64,000 nucleotides of DNA from Lachnospiraceae bacterium (GCA_014799465.1 JAAVHZ010000014.1:82492-146491); one strand, 5' to 3'; shown: positions 55,058 to 64,000, counted from the stretch's first letter. Translations and numbers: made by a program. The notes: generated by a model from the sequence alone, not told the origin.

Positions 55058-55135
55058 ATTGTCCTCCTTTCAAAGAGATGAGCACTCACCATTCACTTAT
55101 TTATGTTTCATTATTTAAAATGTAACATACAATTT

Positions 55136-55645
55136 TCAAAATTCATCCAGCTTAAGTCCTGAAACTATACTTTTCACCTTGCTACGTATCCTTACATATC
55201 TCATACGGACTGCCGTTTCACTTATTCCTAATTCTCCGGCTATTTCTTTCATTGCTTTTTTATTAGTATAATACTCGTTATAAAGTTCTCTCTCCGATTC
55301 AGTCAATCCCTGCATCACATATTCCTTATACTTACTTTCATCTAATAACTGACTTTTTTCATTGCAAATCTGCTCAAATAAATCTCTGCTTTCACCCTCT
55401 TTTTCTATATCATCGCAAGGACTTATTTTTGCTGCCTCCCTAAAATATTCCAGCACCAGATTCTTTGCTGTAACGTATAAGAAAGCTAATGGTTTTTCAT
55501 GTTTAAGAAACTTTTTGCCATTTTGATATGCAATCAAAAACACTTCCTGGGTTATATCTTCTGCCGCCCATATATTTTGTGTTTTAGCCAAAATATAATT
55601 GTATATCGGGGAATAGCTTTCTCTACAAATATCTTCAAATTGCAT
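55136..55645 (-). CDS. ECF-type RNA polymerase sigma factor
   Basis: 169-residue sigma-70 family factor with region 2 (YSPIYNYILAKTQNIWAAEDITQEVFLIAYQN...PLAFLYVTAKNLVLEYFR) and region 4 (GLTESERELYNEYYTNKKAMKEIAGELGISETAVRMRYVRIRSKVKS), and no regions 1 or 3, which defines the ECF group. GAGGTG precedes the ATG. It is probably held inactive by the membrane protein encoded 78 nt downstream and released by an envelope signal. Its own target promoters cannot be read from this window. Confidence 0.9.
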   Translation of the reverse strand: MQFEDICRESYSPIYNYILAKTQNIWAAEDITQEVFLIAYQNGKKFLKHEKPLAFLYVTAKNLVLEYFREAAKISPCDDIEKEGESRDLFEQICNEKSQLLDESKYKEYVMQGLTESERELYNEYYTNKKAMKEIAGELGISETAVRMRYVRIRSKVKSIVSGLKLDEF

Positions 55646-55700
55646 TTTATCACCTCATTTATATATGCGGTTTTTTCATTATTGTAACAGAAAATATTAT

Positions 55701-55743
55701 AAAAAAGAGACTGATTCATAACATCACTGTTCAAATCAGTCTC
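55701..55743 (-). terminator. Terminator after Ig-repeat protein gene
   Basis: Minus strand: perfect 10-bp stem GAGACTGATT (arms 55734-55743 and 55707-55716, 17-nt loop) followed by TTTTTT, 23 nt after the stop codon. Confidence 0.85.
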
Positions 55744-55765
55744 CACTATTGGCTAAACCTGTTAT

Positions 55766-58645
55766 TTAACCACTATATGCTCCAAAACCTATATCTCTCA
55801 TTCCCATTCCTGTATTTTCTCTGATAATCATATCCCACATTTTGAATGAAAATTGCAATTGTGCATTTGAAAGTCCCTGTATATCCGACTCAGTAAAATC
55901 ATTAGTAGTAGATTGTATTAAATCAAAATGTATATCCCCTTTCCCATCATATGTAGAAAAATCAAATGATGCTTTTGATTTGAAACCTGCATAATCATCA
56001 AAAACTGTTGTAAATTCTACATTGTTATCACCCAAATACATATTTATCGTTGATGTATAATAGGTATAATCCACCTCTCCTATAACCGCTCCGGCAAACT
56101 CTAACGTGTCATTAGTCAAGTTATAATATATGATAAAGACAATCTCGGTACCGTTATATATTCCTCCGGTGCCTATATATTTTTTCCCGTCTTTATTTAC
56201 CGTACCATATTTATTAATATAATTTTTTAAACTTCTGATATTTTCCTCTTTTGATGATGTTTCAACTTTAACTGTGCAAGTCACCTTTTTACCGCTTGTG
56301 GTTCTTGCTGTTATTTTTGCCGTCCCAAGACGAATTGCACTGACAACACCATTACCATTGACTGTTGCTACACTGCTATTTGAAGAAGACCACTTTACTT
56401 TGTCTGTTGTATCTTTAGGCGAAACCTTTGCCCTTAACTTGAAAGTATCTCCAATTTTTAGTGTAACATGTTTTGTATTTAAACTGATTTTTTTAGCAGG
56501 CGCTTTAACAGTTACCCGGCAGGTTGCTTTCTTTCCGCTGGTTGCTTTAGCTGTAATAGTTGCTTTTCCTACTTTTATACCTTTTATAATTCCGTTGTTT
56601 GATACTGTTGCAACTTTTTTGTTTGATGATGTCCATTTTATTTTATCTGTAGATGATGTGGGATATAAAATGGCTTTTAATTTTAACTTTTTACCCTTAT
56701 TTATCTTTACCGATGTTTTTGATAATTTTACCTTTTTTGCAGCTTCTTTAACATTAACCTTACATTTGGCAGTTTTGCCGTTTTTCGTTTTAGCGGTAAT
56801 CGTAGCCGTACCACCTTTTCTGGCAGTGACTTTTCCTTTGGAATCAACTGTTGCAACACTCTTTTTGTCCGATGACCATTTAACTGTTTTATCAGTTGTG
56901 TTTTTAGGACTTATAGTGGCTTTTAAATATACAGATTTTCCCTTTTTTAAAGTAACGGATTTCCTGTTTAATTTTATTTTCGATGCTTTTATTTCTTTAA
57001 CTGTTATAACACATTCTGCTGTTATATCATTAAACGTTTCTACTGTAATAACAGCCTTTCCTACTGACTTTGCAACTACTGTACCCTGACTATTTACATC
57101 TGCCACCTTTGAGTTACTTGAATACCATATGACATCTTTATAATCTGTATCCGCCGGAAGAACTTTTGCCGTAAGCCTCTCTTTCTCCCCCACATATAAT
57201 GTGGACTTTTTCTTACTGATTTTAATCGAATTCGGATATATTATTTCCTTTACATCTACTTTACAAGACACCTCTTTACCATCAATACTTGCTTTAATTA
57301 TACATGTTCCGGCTGATACAGCTTCAACAAATCCGTCTTCACCCACTTCTGCTACACTTTCATCTGAACTTGTCCAACTAATATCCTTATTTTTTGATAT
57401 GTCTACTGAATTGTATTTTGCATATAATCTATACGTATCTCCTTCTTCTAATGAAATATGATTCTTACTGATTGATATATCACCATTTATTTTAATTAAA
57501 AACGGTACTTCTACTTCCCCTGAATATCCTCCAATTCCTTCTATTATAACTTTTCCTTCTCCGATATTTGTATTATTAACATATTCAACTACGTAATCTT
57601 CTTCTTCTTCCAGTACTTTTTCTCCATACTTTATTGTGACGGAAGGCTTAACCGGTTTTGCAGTAAAATCAAGCACCTCCGGCTCTAACTTAATGTCGGT
57701 TTTATTAATATCATTTGTTATTTTGATTTCGCAACGTTCCTGTAACCCATTATCTGTCTCTGCAATAATTTCGGCAACACCTTCATCCAGCAATTCTACT
57801 GTCCCATCTTTTTTTATCCATATTTTCCTAACATCATGTGTATCCCATACAACTTCATTAGTCGAGCCCTCTGGTAAACATATCGCATTTAACTTTACTT
57901 CATCATCAATAAAAATTTCTTTTGAAGTATCCTCAAGAATTTCTCCATTTACCAAGACCTGTATAATAATTTTCGAAGCCTCTTCAGGTTCCTTAATTGT
58001 AATATTAAAATCAGCAGTTAAATTTCTATATGTAACTGTAACTGTTTTACTTCCGGCAACACTATTATCAATTTCACTAAAAGAATACTCACTTTTCGCT
58101 ATATCCTTATTTGTGCCATCGTTATAATTTCCCTGAAGTTCAAATCCTGTATAGTCAACAGTCTGTCCAACAGTGAATGTACTATTACTCGGATAACTTT
58201 TTACGGAAATACTTGTCATCGCTGCAACCTTTGTTACAGAAAATCCATATGCAGTATTCGTTTCATCACTTACAAGACGGATTTTAACCGTATCATAAGG
58301 AATAATTACCGTTTTGCCACTTAATTGTGACCCTGTATATTCGTTTATTAATGTATCATCTTTATCATAGATATAAATAAAATCAGCACCGTTCTCTAAT
58401 GCTGTTTCATCCGAAAATGTTACTTTCAGCTCAGCAGCATTTTCTGCTTTATATACCCATGTTTTATCCATATTGCTGGCGTAATCATGCTCAGAACATA
58501 ATTTTTCTATGCTGTCAGCCTCAATATATTTTACATTACTTTGATTAACTTCAGATGAATAAACATAGATTCCTTCCTGCGAAATAAGACTTGCTGTTAA
58601 TATTACTGAAAGCAATATTGACAAAATTTTTTTTACCTTTTTCAT
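55766..58645 (-). CDS. Large secreted bacterial Ig-like (Big_2) surface protein
   Basis: 959-residue exported protein. Signal peptide 1-31. A CUB-like domain (about 60-140, ends YGFSVTKV). An Ig-like Big_3 type repeat (about 142-218), two further Ig-like modules, then five or six Big_2 repeats (about 390-800) with the repeated VKWSSDKKSVATVDSKGKV pattern. A unique C-terminal domain (about 805-959, rich in Tyr/Thr/Asp) ends the protein. Big_2 arrays are stalks of adhesins. There is no LPXTG, SLH or CHAP domain, so anchoring is unclear. GAGAGGTG precedes the ATG. Confidence 0.85.
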   Translation of the reverse strand: MKKVKKILSILLSVILTASLISQEGIYVYSSEVNQSNVKYIEADSIEKLCSEHDYASNMDKTWVYKAENAAELKVTFSDETALENGADFIYIYDKDDTLINEYTGSQLSGKTVIIPYDTVKIRLVSDETNTAYGFSVTKVAAMTSISVKSYPSNSTFTVGQTVDYTGFELQGNYNDGTNKDIAKSEYSFSEIDNSVAGSKTVTVTYRNLTADFNITIKEPEEASKIIIQVLVNGEILEDTSKEIFIDDEVKLNAICLPEGSTNEVVWDTHDVRKIWIKKDGTVELLDEGVAEIIAETDNGLQERCEIKITNDINKTDIKLEPEVLDFTAKPVKPSVTIKYGEKVLEEEEDYVVEYVNNTNIGEGKVIIEGIGGYSGEVEVPFLIKINGDISISKNHISLEEGDTYRLYAKYNSVDISKNKDISWTSSDESVAEVGEDGFVEAVSAGTCIIKASIDGKEVSCKVDVKEIIYPNSIKISKKKSTLYVGEKERLTAKVLPADTDYKDVIWYSSNSKVADVNSQGTVVAKSVGKAVITVETFNDITAECVITVKEIKASKIKLNRKSVTLKKGKSVYLKATISPKNTTDKTVKWSSDKKSVATVDSKGKVTARKGGTATITAKTKNGKTAKCKVNVKEAAKKVKLSKTSVKINKGKKLKLKAILYPTSSTDKIKWTSSNKKVATVSNNGIIKGIKVGKATITAKATSGKKATCRVTVKAPAKKISLNTKHVTLKIGDTFKLRAKVSPKDTTDKVKWSSSNSSVATVNGNGVVSAIRLGTAKITARTTSGKKVTCTVKVETSSKEENIRSLKNYINKYGTVNKDGKKYIGTGGIYNGTEIVFIIYYNLTNDTLEFAGAVIGEVDYTYYTSTINMYLGDNNVEFTTVFDDYAGFKSKASFDFSTYDGKGDIHFDLIQSTTNDFTESDIQGLSNAQLQFSFKMWDMIIRENTGMGMRDIGFGAYSG

Positions 58646-58792
58646 AAGTATACACCTCTCTGTTCTTTAGTATAAATATTGATTTACAAAATCACTATAA
58701 TTCTATCATACAAAATATTATAATACAATAATGTAAATCCTCATTAAATATTAATAATAGTCTGGTATATCTTCTTTCGTTATTGACAATGG

Positions 58793-58875
58793 AACAGCTT
58801 CCATTTTGTGAGTATGACTAACACTAAAAACGGAAGCTGTTTTACTATTATTTTTTTGTATTATCAGTACTCACA
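58793..58875 (-). other. Interlocking hairpins after XRE regulator gene
   Basis: Minus strand order: TGTGAGTA (58868-58875), AACAGCTTCC (58832-58841), TACTCACA (58807-58814), GGAAGCTGTT (58793-58802). The first pairs with the third (8 bp) and the second with the fourth (10 bp), so the pairs cross: a pseudoknot or two mutually exclusive folds. It begins in the spacer just past the regulator stop codon and ends about 150 nt before the next gene. Confidence 0.45.
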
Positions 58876-58891
58876 GCGGGCAGGCAGAACT

Positions 58892-59752
58892 TTACTTTAA
58901 AACTTCATATGCTATCTTCTTTTTTTTATCCCAAACATATGCCTGATATGCTAACAAAGCAGTCATTCCCATCTTCCCTGCCATATTCACTGTTGTAATA
59001 ACAAAACCCAGTTCTGTAAAATTTATAAACCTGTTTTTATATCCATAAACAAGATAACCAATTGTAAGAACACATATCCCAACTATTATTACCAGAGGTA
59101 TTCTTCTCTCTTTTAGCCTGAAAAACAAAATTATACATATAGCAAATACAAGTGGTACTACAAAATCAGTTAACCACCCGATGATATCTATATATCCGTT
59201 ATTTTTTATTTTCATATTAATATACATCATCAAAAATGAAAAGGATGCCAAAACATAAGGAACGCACATAATATAACCTGTTATTTTAGCAGTCAGTCTG
59301 TTTTTTACAGATAAAATAAAACCGATTGCAGTCGCAATAAAATATACTATTAGAATTATGTCTGAACTAACTGTTATGATAGTAATTTTTCCTGCCGGAG
59401 TATTCTTCAAAGCTGTATTTGTTCTAAAAGAGTATACGGCAAAAACACACAATAAAAAATATACAATTGCTGCTGCAGTATATAATACTGTTTGTACAAT
59501 ATTTTCTACCGGTTGTGCAAGCACCGGTTCTCTTTCAATATTTTCTTTTAATTCCTCCCCTGACACCAGCTCATCCAAAGAAACATTTAGTATTTTGGCT
59601 ATTTTCTTTGCTGTCAGCAAATCAGGATACCTTGCTCCACACTCCCAACGTGATACTGCCTGCCTTGTAACATATAGCTTTTCTGCCAATGTCTGCTGTG
59701 TCATTCCTTTCTCTTCTCTTATGTGTTTAATCTTTTCTCCAAACTCTACCAT
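58892..59752 (-). CDS. XRE regulator fused to membrane domain
   Basis: 286-residue protein. N-terminal helix-turn-helix (residues 5-60: KIKHIREEKGMTQQTLAEKLYVTRQAVSRWECGARYPD) and a linker, then about six membrane helices (85-275). Such membrane-bound XRE regulators are frequent in Clostridia and are thought to sense envelope or small-molecule signals, but partners are unknown. ATG 59752 has GGAG 8 nt upstream, better than the in-frame start at 59773. The protein ends AYVWDKKKKIAYEVLK, just past the last helix. Confidence 0.85.
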   Translation of the reverse strand: MVEFGEKIKHIREEKGMTQQTLAEKLYVTRQAVSRWECGARYPDLLTAKKIAKILNVSLDELVSGEELKENIEREPVLAQPVENIVQTVLYTAAAIVYFLLCVFAVYSFRTNTALKNTPAGKITIITVSSDIILIVYFIATAIGFILSVKNRLTAKITGYIMCVPYVLASFSFLMMYINMKIKNNGYIDIIGWLTDFVVPLVFAICIILFFRLKERRIPLVIIVGICVLTIGYLVYGYKNRFINFTELGFVITTVNMAGKMGMTALLAYQAYVWDKKKKIAYEVLK

Positions 59753-59915
59753 AAAGCCTGCTCCTTTCTGCATTTATCTTTAGCATATTTATTGTAATTC
59801 ATTCTGCATGTTTATAAAAGAAACACCTTATTTTTTGATGTAAACAGTTTGGTAACATGGCTTATTGGTTTAGATTATTCCAACTACCACCACTAAGCGA
59901 TAAATGAAAAATTGT

Positions 59916-60272
59916 CTATTGATATATTCCTAAAAATGATGTTATTTTTCCATAGCTATATTCTCCATCAATCAATCCAAATTCAGGGTCATAATATTTG
60001 TTGTCATATAGTAACGTCCAATGAGTGTAACCCGCATTTGTATGCACCGTTAAAATAGAATATTCATATGGTACAGGATTCTTTTTTGAAATACGTGTAT
60101 TTTTTTCAGCATGTTTCACTCCGTAAAAGTCCAATATTTCAATCAACTGTCCTATGCTCGTAGGTCCGCTTGTTTTCATATCTTTAATTACTTCCTCTAT
60201 ATCTTTACCTGTAATCATTGCAATACATGCCTGACCACAGGTTTCAGAAGTGGACTGCATAACTAATTCCAT
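59916..60272 (-). CDS. C39-like cysteine peptidase domain protein
   Basis: 118-residue protein with a C39-like fold: the Cys motif QSTSETCGQACIAMITGKDIEEVIKDM (C near residue 12), then TSIGQLIEILDFYGVKH, and the His/Asp part THWTLLYDNKYYDPEFGLIDGEY. C39 peptidases cut double-glycine leader peptides, but stand-alone domains of this size may also be deamidases or inactive. ATG 60272 has AAGGAAG upstream and lies 40 nt after the XRE gene. The longer frame to 60458 overlaps that gene in another frame and should be dropped. No signal peptide. Confidence 0.7.
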   Translation of the reverse strand: MELVMQSTSETCGQACIAMITGKDIEEVIKDMKTSGPTSIGQLIEILDFYGVKHAEKNTRISKKNPVPYEYSILTVHTNAGYTHWTLLYDNKYYDPEFGLIDGEYSYGKITSFLGIYQ

Positions 60273-60312
60273 TTTATCTCTTCCTTCCCAATAATATTGT
60301 TGACTGTTATCA

Positions 60313-61050
60313 TTACGAGAAATTTGTAAAGCTGTCTGTCCTTGAAACACTGTCCACATTAATATATACATCCATGCAGGTAATACCTTCTTTTTCATAC
60401 ACATGCTCAAAGCAGGATAAAATCCCATCCTTCGGTTTTTCGCAAAATCCATTTGCATGTAAAAACTCCATTATTTTTTTATAAGCATTTTGAATGCGTC
60501 CTGAAGCCGTCGCAAAAGGATCATGTATTGTAATCACCGCATAATCTGCTTCTTTCTGCTCAGCAAATTCCACACCCGGACAGCTTGTTTCAAACCCTTC
60601 CGGCAAAACATAAGCTGCTACATACCCACGAAGACCAAACCGATTTTGCATTTCGGATATAGCAAACGGGAAATCCCATCCGATTCTCATTGCATCTGGC
60701 TGAAATTCTAGCAATCCTGACCGTCTAGCCCAGTTTTCCATGTAAAAATTTACATCATCTTCCGGATTTGGCGTGAGCATCACATATCTCGCCATCTTGA
60801 ATGCCTTCACTTTTTTTATTGTAATTTCTGAATAAACCTCATCACAGGCATTCATATCTTCTTTGACCAAAGTGTCCAATTTGCAATAGAACACATCACT
60901 TAAAGCAACCAGTTTATTCAATTCTGGGATAATTTCATCTGTTTCCCATTTGGATATTGTCTGACGCGATACAGACATCATCTCCGCTAACTGCTCTTGT
61001 GTAATCTTCTTTTGTTTTCTCAAGTATTGAATATTTTTTCCTAAACTCAT
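60313..61050 (-). CDS. XRE regulator with GyrI-like effector-binding domain
   Basis: 245-residue transcription regulator. HTH at residues 5-60 (IQYLRKQKKITQEQLAEMMSVSRQTISKWETDEIIPELNKL), then an AraC/GyrI-like effector-binding domain (about 80-235: FKMARYVMLTPNPEDD, ILSCFEHVYEKEGITCMDVYINV). This combination usually senses small amphipathic compounds. AAGGAGG lies before the ATG. The C-terminal DSVSRTDSFTNFS extends slightly past the usual domain end. The C39-like gene follows it and may be its target or operon partner. Confidence 0.85.
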   Translation of the reverse strand: MSLGKNIQYLRKQKKITQEQLAEMMSVSRQTISKWETDEIIPELNKLVALSDVFYCKLDTLVKEDMNACDEVYSEITIKKVKAFKMARYVMLTPNPEDDVNFYMENWARRSGLLEFQPDAMRIGWDFPFAISEMQNRFGLRGYVAAYVLPEGFETSCPGVEFAEQKEADYAVITIHDPFATASGRIQNAYKKIMEFLHANGFCEKPKDGILSCFEHVYEKEGITCMDVYINVDSVSRTDSFTNFS

Positions 61051-61373
61051 AGAATTTTCCTCCTTAGCTCATATGCTGATGAAACCGTAGCTTTATGTTA
61101 TCATAACTATTAAGGAAAAAACACCAACTTAAAAACGCAACTTCAGTAAGAATTGTCAACTGAAGGTTTGCATTAGTTTTGTCAGATAACAATTTATTTT
61201 TCTGATTATACTGCCTGCATATCTTTTTTACACCATAAAATGTTGTACGCAATTTTAATGCAATTTATTCAACTTATCTCGCTATAAATCTATCTATTGC
61301 TATGCATATAAGCAAATGCACAATACCAAAATAAAAAGACCTAATGCATCTACTCCAGACCTTTACGACAATT
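61051..61373. other. Intergenic region with terminator
   Basis: No gene supported. Besides the ribosome site and presumed promoter of the XRE gene it holds the terminator at 61131-61171; the rest is AT-rich without clear signals. Confidence 0.5.
61131..61171 (-). terminator. Candidate terminator
   Basis: Minus strand: GCAA-(AC)-CTTCAGT pairs with ACTGAAG-TTGC (61137-61171, 11-nt loop, small bulge), followed by GTTTTTAAG. It could end transcription coming from the MBL-fold gene, 200 nt upstream. Confidence 0.55.
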
Positions 61374-62009
61374 TTATTTTACCCATTTCCGATTTCGTTT
61401 TGGTTTTCCATGACCAAAATAAATTGTTATCTCCCCTAATTCACTAATATATTTAGCACTTTTAAGCATTTCTCGTTCATCTGTATAAAGCATAGATATT
61501 GTCGGATAAAACATATTCATCAACGCATCTCCAACAAACAAGTTATCTTCTATCTTTACTCCAATAGAACCTTTCGTGTGCCCTGATAATTCTACAATCT
61601 TTGCATCTATACCATAGTCACTCAAATCATCACCATTTTTCAAATAAATTGTTGGCTCAAACATTTCCAAACTATCTTTCTCAAAACTACTTAAAGATAC
61701 AGATAACACAATTTTTCCCAAGAATGTCTTTGCTGATAAAGATTGTTTTCTGTTATCGGGTATCAGATTCATATCCTTTTCGCTCATAGCTATCGGTATC
61801 TGCAAAGCATTGGCAAGATAAGCAGTATTCTGACAATGATCCATATGTCCATGTGTAAGTACGATTAAACTTACATGATATTCCTTACACTTTTCTAAAA
61901 TCTTCTCACGATATTTCTTTCTACCAGTATCAATTAATATCGCCTTGTCATTATCAGCTACAATATAGCAATTCACATTACCACTTACAACTCTATGTAT
62001 CTCAACCAT
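61374..62009 (-). CDS. MBL-fold metallo-hydrolase
   Basis: 211-residue metallo-beta-lactamase-fold enzyme. Metal ligands: LTHGHMDHC (HxHxDH), ELSGHTKGSIGV and the Asp in LFVGDAL, then YFGHGKPK near the C-terminus. The opening VNCYIVADNDKAILIDTG is of the glyoxalase II/lactonase-like class. The substrate cannot be told. The start ATG 62009 has no good ribosome site; an in-frame GTG at 62030 is an alternative. The alpha/beta hydrolase pseudogene lies just upstream. Confidence 0.82.
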   Translation of the reverse strand: MVEIHRVVSGNVNCYIVADNDKAILIDTGRKKYREKILEKCKEYHVSLIVLTHGHMDHCQNTAYLANALQIPIAMSEKDMNLIPDNRKQSLSAKTFLGKIVLSVSLSSFEKDSLEMFEPTIYLKNGDDLSDYGIDAKIVELSGHTKGSIGVKIEDNLFVGDALMNMFYPTISMLYTDEREMLKSAKYISELGEITIYFGHGKPKRNRKWVK

Positions 62010-62074
62010 AATAAATATATTCAACCTCACTTACTCAAACCGGCATTTTTCAAATCTAATGCTCTCATATATTA

Positions 62075-63061
62075 TCAGTTATCAAAAAACTCAATTATCA
62101 TATTCATGACATCTGCATCATGCTCCCTATACAGTTCCTTATCAATAGGCGGCGTCGGATTTTCAGCCGCATACTCCAATGCAGCATCTGTCAGGAAATA
62201 GTCATAATGACCATTGTGATTTTCCTCATCCATAAGTACAAATGTACAATTTGGATTGATGATTTCATTTTGCCGCTCATAAATCGGACTTTTTCCACCG
62301 TAAAATAAATCTTCTTCCGCACTGATAACAAGAACCGGAATCGACACCGAATTAATTCCGTCAACAGCAGACAAATCTTTATCATCGCCATATTTCAGAT
62401 TGATGAACAGTGAATTGAATGGTTTGATAATTGGGTAAAATATCCCTGTGTAACGTTTTATTGAATACTGCCACTGTTCTTTAGGCGTATCAAAACCAGA
62501 CGCTGCAACAACCTTTGCAATGTTGTGACCAAACTGCAGCTCTGCACAAACTGCATATGCACCATACTATGACCAAAAAGGAAAATCGGCATATCTTCAA
62601 ATCTTTTATCTGCCTCAATGTAATCAAGACGTGCATCAATATCGTAAACACTCTGATTAAAGCCCTTCATACTGCTGCCACCACTTGTGTAACAGCCAGT
62701 ATAATCAAGACATACAACTGAATATCCGGCATCAACAAAATATCGTATTTCATAAAGTTTGATATCATTAGCATCTCTGTGTCCGGGTGCCACCACTATC
62801 ACCCCCTTGGCATCATCAACTGCATAAAGAAATGCAGAAATATTATTGCACAACCATCTGCTCACGTGGATATTTATCCTTGTCTATATCATCATACACA
62901 AGGAAATGGTCTGAATCATATTTATCATAATCCGCTCTTGAAAAAACCACCATATGAGCTATTGCAATACTACTAAATATAAGTACCGACATGACAACTA
63001 TACAGGTTATTAAAAAAATTATTCTTTTTATTGTTTTATATATAGGAAATAATTCACTCAT
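62075..63061 (-). pseudogene. Alpha/beta hydrolase with two frameshifts
   Basis: Three reading frames in a row make one membrane-anchored alpha/beta hydrolase. Part 1 (63061 to about 62865): membrane helix and YDKYDSDHFLVYDDIDKDKYPREQ. Part 2 (about 62865-62566): AKGVIVVAPGHRD, IRYFVDAGYSVVCLDYTGCYTSGGSS, ending at the nucleophile elbow GHS. Part 3 (about 62560-62075): AYAVCAELQFGHNIAKVVAASGF, the acid SAEEDLFYG and the His ENHNGHYDYF. The second shift looks like loss of one G from ATGGGT in GHSMG; the first, near 62855-62870, is probably a small deletion. Either a recent pseudogene or a sequencing error. Confidence 0.75.
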
Positions 63062-63180
63062 TCCTTTAATTGAAAATTCTACTTTGTTTCTCTCAACGCC
63101 AAGAACATTATACCATAACAGCAAATGCAATTCATCCACATCTTAAAAAAATGCGGAACAATAACCCACTCCGTATATAT

Positions 63181-63321
63181 TCACATATATATCAATTCTT
63201 TCAATACAATCTCGTCTGCACAATGCTGAATATTATTTATCAATCTTCCCCAATTCATCTGAGCACTTGCTTTTAGTTCTTCCGTTATTCCTGCCCCAGC
63301 TTTCATCTGCTCTATAAACAT
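63181..63321 (-). pseudogene. tnpV C-terminal remnant
   Basis: 46-codon open frame whose product (MFIEQMKAGAGITEELKAS, then NWGRLINNIQHCADEIVLKELIYM) matches the C-terminal end of TnpV-type transposon-encoded proteins, which are normally about 115-130 residues. Upstream the frame runs into the GNAT gene end and is no longer TnpV-like, and no ribosome site is present. It marks a former insertion of a mobile element at this place. Confidence 0.6.
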
Positions 63322-63344
63322 TCTACTCACATACAAACTGAAAG

Positions 63345-63878
63345 TTAAATATTCTTTATCATGGTATATTCATCAGCATAGGTTCCATCTTGATAATGTA
63401 ATGCCTTTGAAATTGTACCAGTAATTTCAAAGCCAAAATCTCTATACATTTTGATAGCTCTGTCATTATCTTTAACGACATCTAACTCCATTTGAGTTAC
63501 CCCCTTATCTTTACACCATTTAATACATTCCTTCATCATTTTCCCGCCAATTCCAAGATTCCAGTATTCTTTCAAAATTACAAATGCAACTTCTGCCCTA
63601 TGACGATATCTTTCATTTCTTCTAACCAAACCAACAGAACATTGTCCAATGACTTTCTCTTCATAAACAGCAACAAACCACTCAACATCATTATCATTAA
63701 GAATATTTGTTATTATTTCTCTTTCCCTTTTAACCGGTGTAGAAAATTCTCCCGGATTTCGTGCTAAAAAAAGAGTTTCTGTATCCGCAATGGACATAAC
63801 ATTAATAATACTCTCTGCATCTTCCGGCTTTGGTTTACGAATAACAACTTTTTTTCCGTTTTTTAATAAATACTCCAT
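63345..63878 (-). CDS. GNAT family N-acetyltransferase
   Basis: 177-residue acetyltransferase: KVVIRKPKPEDAESIINVM at the N-terminus, WFVAVYEEKVIGQCSVGLV, the acetyl-CoA loop LKEYWNLGIGGKMMKECIKWCKDKGVTQMELDV and DNDRAIKMYRDFGFEITGTISKAL. This is the RimJ/YhhY-like layout that acetylates small amines or protein N-termini; the target is unknown. GGAGG lies 5-6 nt before the ATG. Its 3' end touches the tnpV remnant. Confidence 0.88.
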   Translation of the reverse strand: MEYLLKNGKKVVIRKPKPEDAESIINVMSIADTETLFLARNPGEFSTPVKREREIITNILNDNDVEWFVAVYEEKVIGQCSVGLVRRNERYRHRAEVAFVILKEYWNLGIGGKMMKECIKWCKDKGVTQMELDVVKDNDRAIKMYRDFGFEITGTISKALHYQDGTYADEYTMIKNI

Positions 63879-64000
63879 AATACCTCCTAGTATAATAATG
63901 ATGTAGTCAATAAGACTACTTGATTAACAAGTTTCTATATTTCATTTCTTACTGATAACAGAAGAAGGTGTTCTTCCTTCATCAGATGTTATACTAATAA
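63879..64000. other. Window end, upstream of GNAT gene
   Basis: Ribosome site of the GNAT gene, then AT-rich sequence with a short TAGTC...GACTA inverted repeat near 63904-63919. No further gene is supported before the window ends. Confidence 0.4.

Noticed and set aside
60273..60458. N-terminal extension of the C39-like protein
   Set aside because: It overlaps the XRE gene in another frame and has no ribosome site, while ATG 60272 has a good one.
61064..61252. 62-codon open frame upstream of the XRE gene
   Set aside because: No ribosome site, no family, and it crosses a terminator hairpin.

Overview
The window looks like chromosomal DNA of a low-GC anaerobic Clostridia member, most likely Lachnospiraceae (Lachnospira/Eubacterium eligens, Roseburia or Butyrivibrio type). 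The pointers are [FeFe]-hydrogenase maturases hydF and hydG with the TM1266-type regulator, LL-diaminopimelate aminotransferase (dapL), a PPi-type phosphofructokinase, a CspB-like subtilase, DUF6273 and DUF4474 proteins, a secreted type I pullulanase, and strong GGAGG ribosome sites with AT-rich spacers. Family placement is inference. Almost all genes lie on the minus strand; the two clear plus-strand genes are an L,D-transpeptidase and a YbjQ-like protein.

Layout. 0-4.2 kb is accessory: a DUF6273 protein, a coupled AAA ATPase plus a PD-(D/E)XK-like partner (possible defence pair), and a RelE/ParE-Phd/YefM toxin-antitoxin pair with a clear promoter/operator. 4.2-18.4 kb is mostly housekeeping: metallophosphatase, DUF4474 protein, CMP-kinase-like protein, orphan solute-binding lipoprotein, dapL, ANTAR regulator with glnA, cell-wall enzymes, RNase HI and hydF-TM1266-hydG. 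hydF has a long structured leader ending in a terminator. 18.5-23 kb carries pfp, clpX and the CspB-like subtilase, followed by a large palindromic element (23.05-23.27 kb).

23.3-39.6 kb reads as one minus-strand surface-polysaccharide unit from a TTGAAT-17-TATAAT promoter: rmlB, rmlA, a second large palindrome, rmlC, Wzm/Wzt-type ABC exporter with a C-terminal carbohydrate domain, a giant methyltransferase/kinase-like/coiled-coil/double-GT2 protein (WbdD-like layout), two GT2 proteins, an initiating sugar-phosphate transferase, an LCP ligase and HtrA. Together these would make a rhamnose-containing glycan, cap and export it, and attach it to the wall. 39.7-44.1 kb is a 1446-residue secreted pullulanase.

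44.3-49 kb is accessory: small unknown genes and a decayed agr quorum-sensing locus. In it, agrD (a 47-codon gene) and agrB are intact, but agrA and agrC are both interrupted by in-frame TAG codons. 49-55.7 kb holds an FtsX-type ABC transporter, a NarL-type two-component system and an ECF sigma/anti-sigma pair. 55.8-64 kb holds a large Ig-repeat surface protein, XRE regulators, a C39-like protein, an MBL-fold hydrolase, a frameshifted alpha/beta hydrolase, a tnpV remnant and a GNAT acetyltransferase. No rRNA, tRNA or CRISPR array was seen.
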